NCBI RefSeq assembly: GCF_947179165.1
Contig: NC_077239.1
Coordinates: 2,294,001-2,358,000, forward strand
Length of the DNA stretch: 64,000 nucleotides
Direction of reading: 5' to 3'
Source: Solanum dulcamara
Lineage: Eukaryota > Streptophyta > Magnoliopsida > Solanales > Solanaceae
Shown here: positions 1 to 11,868 of the stretch, one piece after another
How positions within the stretch are numbered: the stretch's first letter is position 1
Layout of the letters: every line of letters begins with the position of its first letter
The notes under the pieces: generated by a model
What the model was told of the DNA's origin: nothing
What the model saw: the letters and a program-made list of their open reading frames with translations, nothing else
Databases searched by the model: none
Program-made: the position numbers and the translations under genes

Positions 1-350
1 ACAAGCGGAATTTGGCGCTTTTGCAATTTTCGTGTGCGTTAGCCCATTAATATTTTGGTGTATTGGCTTTCGGTCAATATTTCTTCAAAAACTTTTTGGG
101 ACCCTATGTAGGTACCCGAAATATTAGTTCGTGTGGCGTCGGTAAGATCCACGGTGCATTCATCGAATTTAGGGGTCACACAAGCAGAATTAAGCAATTT
201 TCTAATTATTTTCGCGTGCGTTAACCCATGAATATTTTGGTGAACTGACTTCCAGTCAATTTCTGTATGAAATCATTATGGTACCTTGTAAAAGTACCCG
301 CAGGATCTGTACGTGCGACATCAGCATGATCCACCGTGCATTCATAGCAT

Positions 351-750
351 TTAGGGGCCGCACATGCTCTTAAGATAAAATGGATGTAGATACAAACTTA
401 TTATATACGAATATGCATATACTATACAAAAAGAGTGTGCTTGGAGTGAAGAAAAAAATTATGTCAAGAGAATTTATATGTAATCTGGTGAAATAATGTG
501 AATTTTTGTAGATATAATCTTATATAGTAACATATTGATATACATATCATAATATTTATGTTGGACTGTATATTTTTGAAAACTACAAAATTGATTTAAA
601 ATCACATTCAATGAATGTGATTTATGCCTTATTATACATCTTTTCATTTTTTCTTCTCTTTTTTGATAGTTGAGCCAAGGGTAAAGTAGAGTTTGAAATA
701 TTATATCAAAATTCTTGACGACTAAGCATAAAAATATCCTTCGTAATTAT
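351..750 (+). repeat. L segment, copy 1 (400-bp insert within satellite A)
   Basis: The satellite phase is interrupted after TTAGGGGCCGCACATG and resumes 400 bp later with the same box, TTAGAGGCCGCACATG, at 751. The interior is AT-rich and unrelated to the monomer. It includes TACAAACTTATTATATACG, a GTCAAGAGAATTTATATG stretch, and a 12-bp-arm palindrome with a one-base spacer at 599-623. Three more copies lie at 2179, 3484 and 13078 in the same satellite phase, so it was amplified as part of a composite unit rather than inserted four times. No coding potential is visible. Confidence 0.85.
599..623. repeat. Palindrome inside L copy 1
   Basis: The arms AAATCACATTCA and TGAATGTGATTT are perfect reverse complements separated by one A. 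The equivalent positions in L copies 2-4 (about 2430, 3737 and 13329) keep parts of both arms (for example AAATCTCATTCG and GAATGCGATTT in copy 4), but no other copy is perfect. Confidence 0.8.
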
Positions 751-2178
751 TTAGAGGCCGCACATGCGAAATTAGGCAATTTGTGTGTGTGTTAGCCCAT
801 GAGTATTTTGGTGATATGATTTTTGATCAATATTTGACAAAATCCATTATAGAACCCTCCGTAGTACTCGATGGATAAGTACATGTGGCTTCAGCACGGT
901 CTACTACGCATTCGTAGCATTTAGTGTCCGTACAATTAGAATTAGATAATTTTGTTATTTTTTCGTATGTGGTAGTCCATGAATATTTTAGTGAATTGGC
1001 TTTCGATTGATTTTTCTTTGAAATCGTTATAAGACCCTGCGTAGGTACCCTGGAGATTAGTACATGTGGCATCGGCATGATCCACTACGCATTCATAGAA
1101 TTTAGGGGTTGTAGGAATTAGGCGATTTTGTCGTTTTCTCGTGTGTGTTAGCCAATGAATATTTTGGTGAACTGGCTTACGACCAATTTTGCTTCGAAAT
1201 TATTATGCGACCCTCTGTAGGTACCCAGGGTATCAGTATATGCGGCGTTGACATGATCCATGGCTTATTCATAGCTTTGAGGAGCCGGACAAACGGAAGT
1301 ATGTTATTTTGTTATTTTTCGTGTGCATTAGCCAATAAATTTTTTGGTGAACTGTGTTCCGATCGATTTTTGATAAAAATCATTATGGTTCCCTCCATAG
1401 GTACTTGGAGGATTAGTATGGGCAGCCTAGACATGATCTATAGTGCATTCATAGCATTTACGGGCCGCACAAGCGGAATCAAGCGATTTTTTTAATTTTT
1501 TGTGTGTGTTAGCCAAGGAATATTTTTTACAGAACTGGATTTCGATTGATTTTTCTTCAAAACCATTCTGGGACCTCTCTGTAGATACCTAGGGGATCAG
1601 TACGTGTAGCGTTGGTACAATCTATGGCGCATTCATAGCATGTAGAGGCCGCACAATCAGAATTAGGCAATTTTGTCATTTGTTAGTGTTTTAGCCCATG
1701 AATAATTAATTTAACTAGCTTTCGGTGGTTTTTATTTGAAACCATTATGGGATTCTTTGTAGGTACTTGGGGGATCAGTACGTGTAGTGTTGGCATAATC
1801 CACGACGCTTTCATAGCATTTAGGGGTCACACAAGAGGAATTAGTCAATTTTATTAATTTTTGTGTGTGTTAGCCCATTAATATTTTGGTGTACTGGCTT
1901 TTGATCCAGTTTTCTTCAAATCCATTTTAGGACCCTCCGTAGGTACCCAGGAAATCAGTACGTGCGGCGTTGGTAAGATCCACGGTGCATTCATAGAATT
2001 TAGAGGTCAAACAATCGGAATTAGGCAATTTTCTATATATTTTTGTGTTTATTAGCCCATTAATTTTTTCATATTGGTTTCCGGTCAATTTTTGTATGAA
2101 ATCATTATGGAACCCTCCAAAAGTACTCGGGGGATCAGTACATGTGGCATCGACACGATCCACCGTGTATTCATAGCA

Positions 2179-2581
2179 TTTAAGGGCCACACAAGATCTT
2201 ATGGTAAAATAGATATAGATACAAACTTATTATATACAACTATACACATACTATACAAAAAAGTGCTTTCGGAATGAAGAAAAAAAATTATGGCAAGAGT
2301 ATTTATATGTAATCTAGCAAAATAATGTGAATTTTTATAGATATAATCTTATATAGTATTATATATTGAGATATGTATCATAATATTTATGTTGGACTGT
2401 ATAATTTTGAAAACTACAAAATTTGTTCATAAAGCGCATTCAGAAGATGTGATTTAGCCTTATTATACATCTTTTTATTTTTGCTTCCCTTTTTTGATAT
2501 TTGAGCTGAGGTTAAAGTATATTTTGGAATATTAGATTAAAATTATCTATGACTAAGCATAAAAATATCATTCGTAAGCAT
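2179..2581 (+). repeat. L segment, copy 2
   Basis: This 403-bp copy runs between the boxes TTAAGGGCCACACAAG at 2179 and TTAGGGGCCGCACATA at 2582. Diagnostic interior strings shared with copy 1 include ATACAAACTTATTATATAC, AAGAGTATTTATATGTAATC and GTTGGACTGTATA. The monomer immediately before it carries the variant CCTCCAAAAGTAC instead of the usual CCTCCGTAGGTAC, as do the monomers before the other L copies. Confidence 0.85.
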
Positions 2582-3483
2582 TTAGGGGCCGCACATACAA
2601 AATTAGGTAATTTTGTTATTTTTTTGTGTGTCTTAGCCCATGAATATTTTGGTGAACTGGCTTTCGCTTGATTTTTCTTCAAAATAATTATGGGATCCTC
2701 CATAGGTACCTAGGGGATTAGTACGTGCTGCATCGAAATAATCCATGGTGCATTCATAGCATTTAGGGGCTGCACAAGCGGAATCAGACAATTTTGTCAT
2801 TTTTCGTGTGTGTTAGCCAATAAATATTTTATAGAACTGGTTTTTGATTTATTTTTCTTCAAAATCAATATGGAACCCCTCCATAGGTACCTAGGAGATT
2901 AGTACGTGCTGCATCGACACTATCCATGGTGCATTCATAGCATATAGGGCTGCACAATCAAAATTAGGCAATTTGGTCATTTTTTCGTATGTGTTAGCGA
3001 CGAATATTTAAGTGAACTGGCTTCTAGTCGATTTTTCTTTGAAACCATTATGGAACTCTATTTAGGTACTCGAGGGATCAGTACATGTGGTGTAGGCATG
3101 ATCCACGACTCTTTTATAGCATTTAGGGACCGCACAAGGAGAATTTGGTGATTTTGTCAATTTTTGTGTATGTTAGCAATGAATATTTTGGAGTATAAGC
3201 TTTCGGTCGATTCCTCTTCAAAACCATTTTGGGACCCTCCGTAGGTACCTAGGAGATCATTACGTATGGAATCGGTAAGATCCATGGTGTATTCATCGAA
3301 TTTAGGTGTCACACAAGCGGAATTAGGCGATTTTCTAATTATTTTCGTGTGCGTTAACCCATGAATATTTTTATGAACTGGCCTCTAGTCAATTTTTGTA
3401 CAAAATCATTATGGGACCCTCCAAAAGTACCCGGGGGATCATTACTTGCGGCCTCAGGATGATCCTCAATGGATTCATAGCAT

Positions 3484-3888
3484 TTAGAGGCCGCACAAGA
3501 TCTTAAGCTAAAATAGATGTAGATACAAACTTATTATATACGACTATACACATACTATACAAAAAGAGTGCTTTCGGAATGAAGAAAATAAATCATGTCA
3601 AGAGAATTTATATGTAATCTAGAAAAATAATGTGAATTTTTACAGATATAATATTGTATTGTATTGTATTATATGAGATATGTATCATAATATTTATGTT
3701 GGACTGCATATTTGTGTAAACTACAAAATTTGTTCATAAATCGCATTCATAGGATGTGATTTATGCGTTATTATACATCTTTTCATTTTTGCTTCCCTTT
3801 TTTGATATTTGAGTTGAGGTTAAAGTAGAGTTTGGACTATTAGATCAAAATCCTCCATGAATAAGCATAAAAACATCTTTGTAAGCAG
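3484..3888 (+). repeat. L segment, copy 3
   Basis: This 405-bp copy lies between boxes at 3484 and 3889. It is again preceded by a CCTCCAAAAGTACC monomer, and before that by a monomer whose core reads TTTTCTAATTATTTTCGTG. It contains a small pentanucleotide stutter (TATTG repeated near 3653-3668) not seen in the other copies. Confidence 0.85.
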
Positions 3889-4637
3889 TTAGGGGCCGCA
3901 CATGAGAAATTAGATAATTTTGTTATTTTTTGTGTGTATTAGCCAATGAATATTTTGGTGAACTGGCTTCTGATCGATTTTTTATCAAATCCATTATGGA
4001 ACCCTCCATAGGTATCCGGGGGATCAGTACGTGCAGGATCGGTATGATCTACGGCGCATTAATAGAATTTAGGGACCGCATAAGCAGAATTAAGCGATTT
4101 TATCATTTTTTCGAGTTTGTTAGCCCATTAATATTTTGGTTAACTGGCTTCTGGTCAATTTTTTTCTGAAACTATTATGGGACTCTCCATAGGTGCCTGA
4201 GGGATCAGTACATACAACATCGATACGATCCATAGTGCTTTTATAACATTTAGGGCCGCCCAATCAGAATTAGGCAATTTTGTTATTTTTTTATGTGTGT
4301 TAGCTAATGAATATTTTGAAACTGACTTTTGGTTGATTTTTCTATGAAACCATTATGGGACCCTCCTAGGTACCAGGAGGATCAATACGTGCAGTGTTGG
4401 GATGATCCGCAGTTTATTCATAGTATTTTCGGATCGCACAAGCAGAACTAGATGATTTTTTCATTTTTCTTGTGTTAGCCCATGAGTTTTTTGGTGAAAT
4501 GTCTTATGGTCAATATTTGAACAAATCTATTATAGAACCCTCCGTAGGTACTCCGGGGATCAGTACATGCGGCGTTGGCATGATCTACTGCGCATTCATA
4601 GCATTTAGTGGCCGCACAATTAGAATTAGATTATTTT

Positions 4638-4907
4638 GAGCTTGTTTGGATGGACTTATTTTAATTAACTTATAAGTTGAGAACTGCGTATAAGATAAAA
4701 AAAAATTAAGTAGGTGCATCCTAACTTATTTTGTTTGACTTATAAACTATTTTCAACTTTTAATTGTTTAAAATAAGTCTATCTAAATAAACTTTATTAT
4801 TTATTAGGACTTATTTTAAGAAAAAATAAATTTGAGTTGACCAGCCAAACACTCAAAAAAGCTGAAAATAACTTATAAACAGCTTATAAGTCAATCCTAA
4901 CGAGCTC
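4638..4907. mobile_element. 270-bp MITE-like element with terminal inverted repeats
   Basis: The left end reads GAGCTTGTTTGGATGGACTT. The reverse complement of the right end reads GAGCTCGTTAGGATTGACTT, giving imperfect terminal inverted repeats of about 20 bp or more. Subterminal ACTTATAAG-type motifs recur in both halves. Deleting the element together with one copy of TTT restores an in-phase satellite monomer (GATTATTTTCTCATTTTTTC), so the target duplication is probably the 3-bp TTT, though the T-rich flank makes this uncertain. There is no coding capacity. A 3-bp duplication would fit PIF/Harbinger- or CACTA-type non-autonomous elements. The superfamily is not decided. Confidence 0.75.
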
Positions 4908-4932
4908 TTTCTCATTTTTTCTTATGTGTTAG
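4908..4932 (+). repeat. 25-bp satellite A remnant between two insertions
   Basis: TTTCTCATTTTTTC followed by TTATGTGTTAG is the core of a subfamily A monomer. The same monomer was hit by the MITE on its left and by the LTR insertion on its right. It continues in phase after the insertions, at 11869. Confidence 0.85.
4928..4932 (+). repeat. Target-site duplication GTTAG, copy 1
   Basis: This GTTAG comes from the satellite core TGTGTTAGCCC and directly precedes LTR Y (TATCATGACCC). Matching copies stand at 9492-9496 and 11869-11873. Confidence 0.8.
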
Positions 4933-6457
4933 TATCATGACCCGGCCTAGGGCCTAGTCGTAACATGGCGATCGGGATGCGAGGGACCCCAACCTAAGCC
5001 ATCTTAGTATACATCACATAAATAAGGTAAAGAACAATGTAAAAATGAGCGAAAGTAATCATTAAGTGGGGAATGAGACTAAGGGAAATCAACTCTATAA
5101 ATATCCAATCCGGACACACCAATGTGTATCGTCTAAACATACCTCTAGTGTATTCTTTGATGGGGGCTTAGAAAAAGCTCCTAGCTCACCCTAACAATAG
5201 AAGAAAGTGAAAAAAACAATAGTAACATGAATAAAAGTCCTATCCTCAGTAGAATGAGGACTCACCAACGTCTTTGAAATCTAAAAAAATCTCTAGCCAC
5301 GAGTAGGATGATCGTGAGTGTCGTCTGTCTCTATATTATGAGATAATGTAGGCAAAATATGCGTTAGTACATTTGAATGTACTAAGTATGTGAGGTATGC
5401 ATGAATAAGTAAAAGAACGTAATCAATATGCCATAACATGTATGACCAATCATAATGAACTTGAGTACAGCTTAAAAATAATTTAAAAACATAAGAAACT
5501 CATGGTCAATAACTCATAACTTGACATCTCATACTTAACTCCAACTTATGTGGGATAGGACCTTTAACCGGCAACTAAGACCATGTGATCTATTAAATGG
5601 AATCTGATGACTCCTGCATCGAGACAGGCTGATGACTCCTACATCAAAACAGGGGAGGCTATCTTGCTAGGGCATACTCCAAAAGTAACTATTCAACTGG
5701 GCTATGTGGATCCACTAGCTTGGCCACGAAGTCAACCTATGTGGGCAACATAATTTGGGACTTTAGGTTGCTTCTAGGATTTCCTTGGATAACTAACTGC
5801 GTTACCGGACTGAACCCCACCTAGAAGCCCTCTCGGTGCTTAGTCAATATTCCAACAGAAACTCATAAACATGATCATAACATAGTAGGGAAAGATAGTA
5901 ACTACCTATCAATCCATCTTTAAAATATATTAGGAATAGCTCATCAACTTAATGATTCATAAGAATCTATAACTTTGGTGAGAATCGTTCTTATCATCAT
6001 CTTTAAAACATATTTTGATCTTAACTCTGATAATTATCATAACTTTAAGTTTACAGTCATAAATCTCAACTTTAACTCATATAAAACTTTTAGTGAAAAT
6101 CATTTAACTCATGACCAACTCATAAACTCATCTTAACTTCATAATCATAGCTTAAAAATATAGCTTTATGCATGGGCATCTATAATTCAACTTGAAATCA
6201 TGCAATTCATATGAGAACATGCATATAAAGATCATTGATAACATTTAAAAATGAAATCAAACCAACCCAATGCAATTCATCAAAATTAGGGTTCATAATA
6301 AATTGCAAATTAAATGAAACTTGAGGAATCTTTGGGACTTTATGGGTGAAAAGAGATCATGAATCAATCCCCACATACCTTGCTAGAATTCATTAAGAAT
6401 TGAAGAAGAAACTTTGTAGAAATCTGGAAACCCTAACTTTAGCTTGTAGAGGAAACC

Positions 6458-6462
6458 TTGAG
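6458..6462 (+). repeat. Target-site duplication TTGAG (left) of LTR Z
   Basis: TTGAG immediately precedes TGTCACGACC and recurs at 8782-8786, immediately after the GATATTACA end. Confidence 0.88.
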
Positions 6463-8781
6463 TGTCACGACCTAAGCCTAGGGCCTAGACGTGACATGGC
6501 GAATGAGGAACCCGAAAGTACCTCAAACAAGCCTCTTAGCATTCTTTTAGCCTTTCATAGGTAATAATGATAAATAGACAAGCGGAAATCATAATAATAA
6601 ATCTTCAACTTACATATGTCCAACAATACCTCTAACTATTAGATTTAATGGGGCTAAGACAAGTTCCTAGCTCACCCTCAATCATAATAGAAGAAATGCC
6701 ATAATAAAATATCTTAACATATCATAAGCTAGAAAGACAAAGGAGTATTGTTCCCGGAACATGGGAACTCACCAAAAGTAGTCTTCAATGGAATATCAAC
6801 TAGCCACGTGGAGGAGAACGAGGAGGAGCAGCGATCCCTACATGGTGATATCATGTAGGCAAAAGAGTATGCGTTAGTACTTTGAATGTACTAAGTATGT
6901 AAGGATGCATGAACATTGAGAAAATATTATAACATTTATGTAATATGGAACATAATGTAATACATGCATAATAAATCATATGGATATCCTTTAAAACATT
7001 CATTTTGTGGGAAATTAACCATAACCGACATTTAAGACCATGCGAGCTATTACATGGAATCCAACATAACCCCCTACGTTGGCCGGGGAGACTACTTGCC
7101 AGGTAGAACTCCGCCAACTTCATTCATTTCTTTAACTTTAACTTTAAGGGCTATTTATGGATCCATTAGCCTAAGCCTACAAGGGCTCCTATGTTGGCAC
7201 ATAGTTAATGAGACAAGGGGTTGCTACTAGGATTCCCTTACCGAATCCCACCTCAATGCCTCATTCGGTGCTAAGTCAATCCCACGGAATAGTTTAATAC
7301 TTCAAAATATTCATAGCATATAACTTGAGAATTCAAACATCATATTCGGTAGAATAGCTCATTAAAACATTTGATAATTCAAATATGCAAGACTTGTCCT
7401 TATTGCATAAAAAATCCATGATTCATATCATTTCATCATTCTTTCATTTCATAAGACTCCTTTTTTGATCATAGATATTACTTTCATAAATATTTATTTG
7501 GAGTCAAAGCTTTTAAGTCAAATTTTATTAAAAACATTGTAAAACTAGGTGGGTTCAAATCACTTCAACTTGCAAATATGTATGTAAATAAATATACATA
7601 AATACTTTAAAATCCATTAATTAAAAATCATGCTTTTAAACAATCCACCATGAATTTCAAGAACCTTTAAATAGATAAATAGAGAAATTACTTGTAAACC
7701 ATAAATTCATACATATATAATTATGTTGCATCAAAATAGATCAATAATCATTAGTTTAACCATGATTCATACTATTAAGTAAAAATAAGAATTTACCATA
7801 AGAAAATATTACTTGAAATCAAGAGACTTAATTGAAAGAGTTTTTGGACTACATGGGTGGAAGAACCCATGGATAAATACCCACATAACTTAGAGTAGAG
7901 CTTAGAGAAAATAAATATAATTTATCATATAATCAAAATAATTTAAACATGAGAGTGGAAGGAATACTCTCATTGAAGCCTTACATACCTGGAAACCGAA
8001 GCTTTAGTTGGTACCGGAAGACTTAATGAACACTCTTGAGTCCTAGCTTCTCTCCTTGCCGGAACGTTTTGTGTACTACCCGGAATATATGAATCACCGG
8101 AATAGTATTTCTTCACTACTAAGAACTAAAACTATATTTGAGAATGTGTATAGAGAAAAGATTTGCTTGAGAAAGCTTGATGAATAAAATGAGGAAATAA
8201 GGTGGGTATTTATAGGTGGGAAAGATGACCTAACAATAAATAAAATAATTATAAATAAAAATCTGAAAATTTAGTGGAATATATTGATGTCATGGATGAT
8301 GTTAAATGGAGGACAATTTATGTCATGAGTGATGTCAAATGTATCTAGATCTTTCTATGGTAGGTGAAATGAGTTATCTTTGATAGAATACTCTTTTTGG
8401 GAGCTGCGTTTGAATAAGATAAATTCCTTATTAGGATTTGGTGTCTTCATAAGAATTGTAGATATGGAAGTCTAGTTTCATATCGTTCAAGAATCAACCA
8501 ATTTGGATAAACCTACAGTGAGATATGATTTTTCTTCTATAAACACTCATTTCCGTAACAGCATCCTACCTTACAAAGATTAATTTATTTGACCTACGTA
8601 ACCTCCGAATCTTAAAATATGGTCTTCATAAAAGTTGTAGGTAATGATCTTGTGGTTACTCAGAAATTTGAATCACTCAATTTGGATATTTCTATGAAAA
8701 GTTATGACTAAAATACAGAGACTGTATCATGTTTAGGCAAAAATTGAAACATCGTATACAACGTTTTTAGGGGATATTACA
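6463..8781 (-). mobile_element. Solo LTR Z nested in LTR Y
   Basis: This 2,319-bp element runs from TGTCACGACC to GGGGATATTACA with canonical TG...CA termini. It is flanked by a perfect 5-bp duplication, TTGAG (6458-6462 and 8782-8786). The surrounding LTR Y sequence joins cleanly when it is removed (GGAAACCTTGAG to AGACTTTGTTC). It shares GTATGCGTTAGTAC and TGTACTAAGTATGT with Y. There is no internal domain, so it is a solo LTR. Intact TG..CA ends and a perfect duplication make it younger than Y, whose ends are mutated. Short open frames inside (such as 6851-7123) show no retroelement domain. Confidence 0.85.
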
Positions 8782-8786
8782 TTGAG
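8782..8786 (+). repeat. Target-site duplication TTGAG (right) of LTR Z
   Basis: A perfect match to 6458-6462, directly after the CA end of LTR Z. Confidence 0.88.
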
Positions 8787-9491
8787 AGACTTTGTTCTTA
8801 CCTTAGAAAATTCTAGGAGAATGAATTGAATATGAGGGGAATTTGAAGAATTGAATATTTATTGACTTTGAACTTAGCCATAAAAGAGTCTAGGTTCATT
8901 GAACCGAACTTGGAAAAAGGCACAATTGCCCTTCATTAAAATCTGAAAGTTGACCCTATGGGTCCCTCTCTATGGGTCATCTTAGTAACTACGAGTCATT
9001 TAAATGACTCATCCTGCAGGTCTAAGAAAAGGTCTGAAATTAGAGTCTCTAAAGCTTTGGAATGGATAGGGTTTACGACCCATCTTTTTGTGTACGGTCT
9101 GTCCTATTGGCTCATTCTGCAGGTTTTAAAAATCTGCAAATTACAAGTCTCTAAAGTTTTGTGATGGGTGATTCTTACGACCCGTCATAGCTTCTACAAG
9201 TCGTTCTGTCAAGTCGTAGATTTGACCTTGAGGGACTTCTGGAACTTAACCTCAGAACTCTTCCTACGAGTTGTGTCTACGGATCGTCTAAGTGAGAACA
9301 TGTCATCAACATGAGTCGTAAGACCTCCCTTTTAGGTTGGTTATGACTACCAATAATGACTCCCTCCATGACTCATTTCTACGGGTCGTGTACACTCCTA
9401 TGACTCATAGAGACAGTTGTAAACTTGGGTTTAGTTTAAGATTTGAGAATTTTCTCCTTGTTTCCGACTTTCCGACTTATAGGGTCTTATA

Positions 9492-9496
9492 GTTAG
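9492..9496 (+). repeat. GTTAG copy 2, shared boundary of LTRs Y and X
   Basis: It lies between the GGGTCTTATA end of Y and the TGTCACTCCC start of X. It is identical to the copies at 4928 and 11869, so each of the two adjacent LTRs is flanked by GTTAG on both sides. Confidence 0.8.
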
Positions 9497-11868
9497 TGTC
9501 ACTCCCAAGGAGGGTTCCCTAGGCCTGGCCGACACTCACAAGCTATTGCTGGCTCCTAAGTGAACCATTTGTCCTGATCACACATTCACTCGTTCAGTGG
9601 AAGACTTAGTTTAAGAGAAAAATAAATCTTAGTGGGCTAACTCAATCAACAATCTCAATCAGTCTAATCAAAAACATAGTTTGAAAGAAAACTAATCAAG
9701 AGTTAAAGACATCAAAACAAATCTCTCACTATATAGTATATGAAGCCTCTATCTATACTCTCTAGATGGTGCAATGACAGGTTTATGTCTATCTCAAAAA
9801 AACTGCTCATAAGCAATGGATAAAAGAATATGATCCCTCTAAAAGTAATAAGGTCTCACCACTATCAAGAAAGAAATAGATCTTCAACGAAGCACCTGTT
9901 GATGATCTCTTATACTTGTCCCTGCATCATTTTAATGGACATCAGTGCGTGAAATGTGCGAGTATGTAATATGGCAGAATGAAATAACAATACATTAAAG
10001 GTACTCAAGGTAGAATGAAACTCGCTCAACTCGATATGATATGCAAGTATAAAATATAACAATGCTCTAAGAAGGATTCAATAATATGCAACTTGTTCAA
10101 AATATGTCATATACTTTCATGCACAATCTGGGAGCCTCTCTAACAGACAATAATCCCACCACCTATAAGTAGGTTATGTACAATGAAATGACGTTGTTGT
10201 CACGTCCGTCTAATATTTGCCAAGGTAAAGGACAAATCTACCAATCTTGGATCCACAATCAATCAAGTCCTATCTTTTTAGGACACATCCGACTTAACCA
10301 GTTCAATCCTCTCCTATGCTGGCTACATAGTTATTGAGTTTTACTCTCACTCAATTTGGTGCTTGATACTACTACCAAAAATTAATATGCTCATGCAACT
10401 TAAACCAATCAGTTCAATCAAAACTTTCAACTAGTCCCATTGGACTCTCATCAAAATCTCGACTAGTCCCATTGGTCTCTCATCAAAACTCAATTTCATC
10501 TCAATCATGATGCTCTTTCAAATCAATTCAATCAAATCCACTCATTTAAATTAAATACTCAACTCATTTAAATCTCTTTAAAACATGCAATCTTGACTCA
10601 AAATAATGCATAGTGAAATCAGGATCAAAACAGTTATAATCTTAAAGACTCTTTCAATTCAACTCGGGCTTGGCTCATGCTCAAATCATCAAGTTCTTTC
10701 AGAACAATATATTTTCAAAATCAATCACAACTTAGTAAAACTCTGTCTCAAAATCATCATTTATGCTCAAAATATTCATGTTAAAAATAATGAAAATCAA
10801 CTTATGTGAAAACTCAAGTTCCTGTACAATCAATGCACGAAATCCAATATAATTCTCAATTAGGGTTCCTGTGAATGAAGACATGAACATGCATCCAAAT
10901 AGAATACTCAACCCATGGACAACATCAATACGTATTTAAATAAGTACAAGGAACCCAAAAAGACAATAGATAACTCAAGAATTCAATTTAAGGAACTTGA
11001 AAACTCCAACTCAACTCAACTCGAATCCATAAAGATGAAGGGGCACGTGGAAAAACTCAGTCCAATATTGTGTTAGCCTTAAATATCTTAAAATATCCAC
11101 AAATCTTGATGAAAAATCTTAACTTGAAGAAAAACAATCAAGAGACCCTTTCTTGAAATTCTTTGATTTGTTTTCTTGGAAATCCTATGATTAGGATTTA
11201 AGATTTCTCTTAGCGATTCATGAATAAATGAAGAAGTTTGGTTTAAAAATCTTAAAATCTATGAAGAAGGACTTACCTTGATGAAGAACCTTGAAAGAGC
11301 ACCTAACTTGATGTTTTTCTTGAAAATTCTTGAGCGTTAAAGTTTTGGAGTGAGTGAGAGGGTTTTTAATGAGAAAAGCTGATTTCTACACGTTTAGGGA
11401 CATTAAAATAACTTCCCAAAGGGTTATAGGAAAAAATATCCTTACAAAAAATAAAAGGGTCTCCGTATTGCGGAGCCATCGTAGACTTCTGCCAGGATGG
11501 AACATCTCTAGTAAAACGATCATAACTTTTTACTCCGAACTCCAAATGAGAAAAACTTAGTGGCGTTGGAAAGAGAACACGTAGATATTTAATTTTATAG
11601 TTTATAGTCTACCTAAATCATAATATTCTGGTAGATATTGTTATTTAAAGTTGACCCTATAAGATCTTATATGAAAACTTAATTGGTATAGGATCTTTCA
11701 ACCCGACTTAGTACTAGAGGTTCCTTATTACCATAATTCACCTCTAATACATTTTAAATACTTAGGATCTGATCCTAACTTATATATACAATTAGAATTC
11801 ATTGAGTTCGAGTCTATGCATATATGAATAATGGTTCGAGTCTTAGAAAAAAAATTTGGGGTGTTATA
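9497..11868 (-). mobile_element. Solo LTR X
   Basis: This is 2,372 bp from TGTCACTCCC to TTTGGGGTGTTATA. Read on the minus strand it starts TATAACACCCC, one transition away from the TGTAACACCCC start common in Solanaceae Ty3-gypsy LTRs. It is flanked by GTTAG on both sides. It resembles Y and Z in overall layout and length class but not in detailed sequence, so it is a different LTR lineage. There is no internal retroelement region and no long open frame. The flanking satellite is perfectly in phase across the whole Y-X block. Confidence 0.75.

Larger units (their letters stand above)
1..4637 (+). repeat. Satellite subfamily A array (left part)
   Basis: This is a tandem array of an approximately 182-bp monomer; for example the TTAGGGG boxes at 169 and 351 are 182 bp apart. 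Landmarks in order are TTTAGGGGCCGCACAAG, a GGAATTAGGCGATTTTGT stretch, TTTTTCGTGTGTGTTAGCCC, AATATTTTGGTGAACTGG, CCTCCGTAGGTACC, GGGGGATCAGTACGTG and CATTCATAGCATTTAG. Excluding three L segments, about 19 monomers are present. Divergence between monomers is high by eye and indels are frequent, so this is an old, poorly homogenised array. The size class (about 160-185 bp) matches Solanaceae satellites such as potato CL14 and tobacco HRS60, but I cannot assign it to a named family from memory. Confidence 0.93.
4933..9491 (-). mobile_element. Solo LTR Y (interrupted by nested LTR Z)
   Basis: The element begins TATCATGACCC and ends GGGTCTTATA. Both ends fit a TG...CA LTR in which each terminus has one transition (TG to TA, CA to TA). 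Removing nested Z and one TTGAG leaves about 2,235 bp, close to the 2,319 bp of Z. The two share features in the same order, including GACCTAGGGCCTAG-like ends, a CTCACCAA block, and GCGTTAGTAC...TGTACTAAGTATGT near 5360 and 6870. No gag-pol reading frame, second LTR or internal region is present, so this is a solo LTR left by LTR-LTR recombination. The minus orientation is inferred by comparison with the plus-strand copy at 43389-45128. The part near 9000-9430 has repeated TCTACGGGTCGT-like motifs. Confidence 0.75.

Noticed and set aside
6851..9164. Open frames of 90 and 68 codons in LTRs Z and Y
   Set aside because: They lie inside non-coding LTR sequence, lack reverse transcriptase, integrase or gag motifs, and are of chance length.
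4933..11868. A single 6.9-kb full-length retrotransposon
   Set aside because: There is no pair of similar LTRs at the two ends, no coding domains, and internal GTTAG and TTGAG duplications resolve the block into three solo LTRs.
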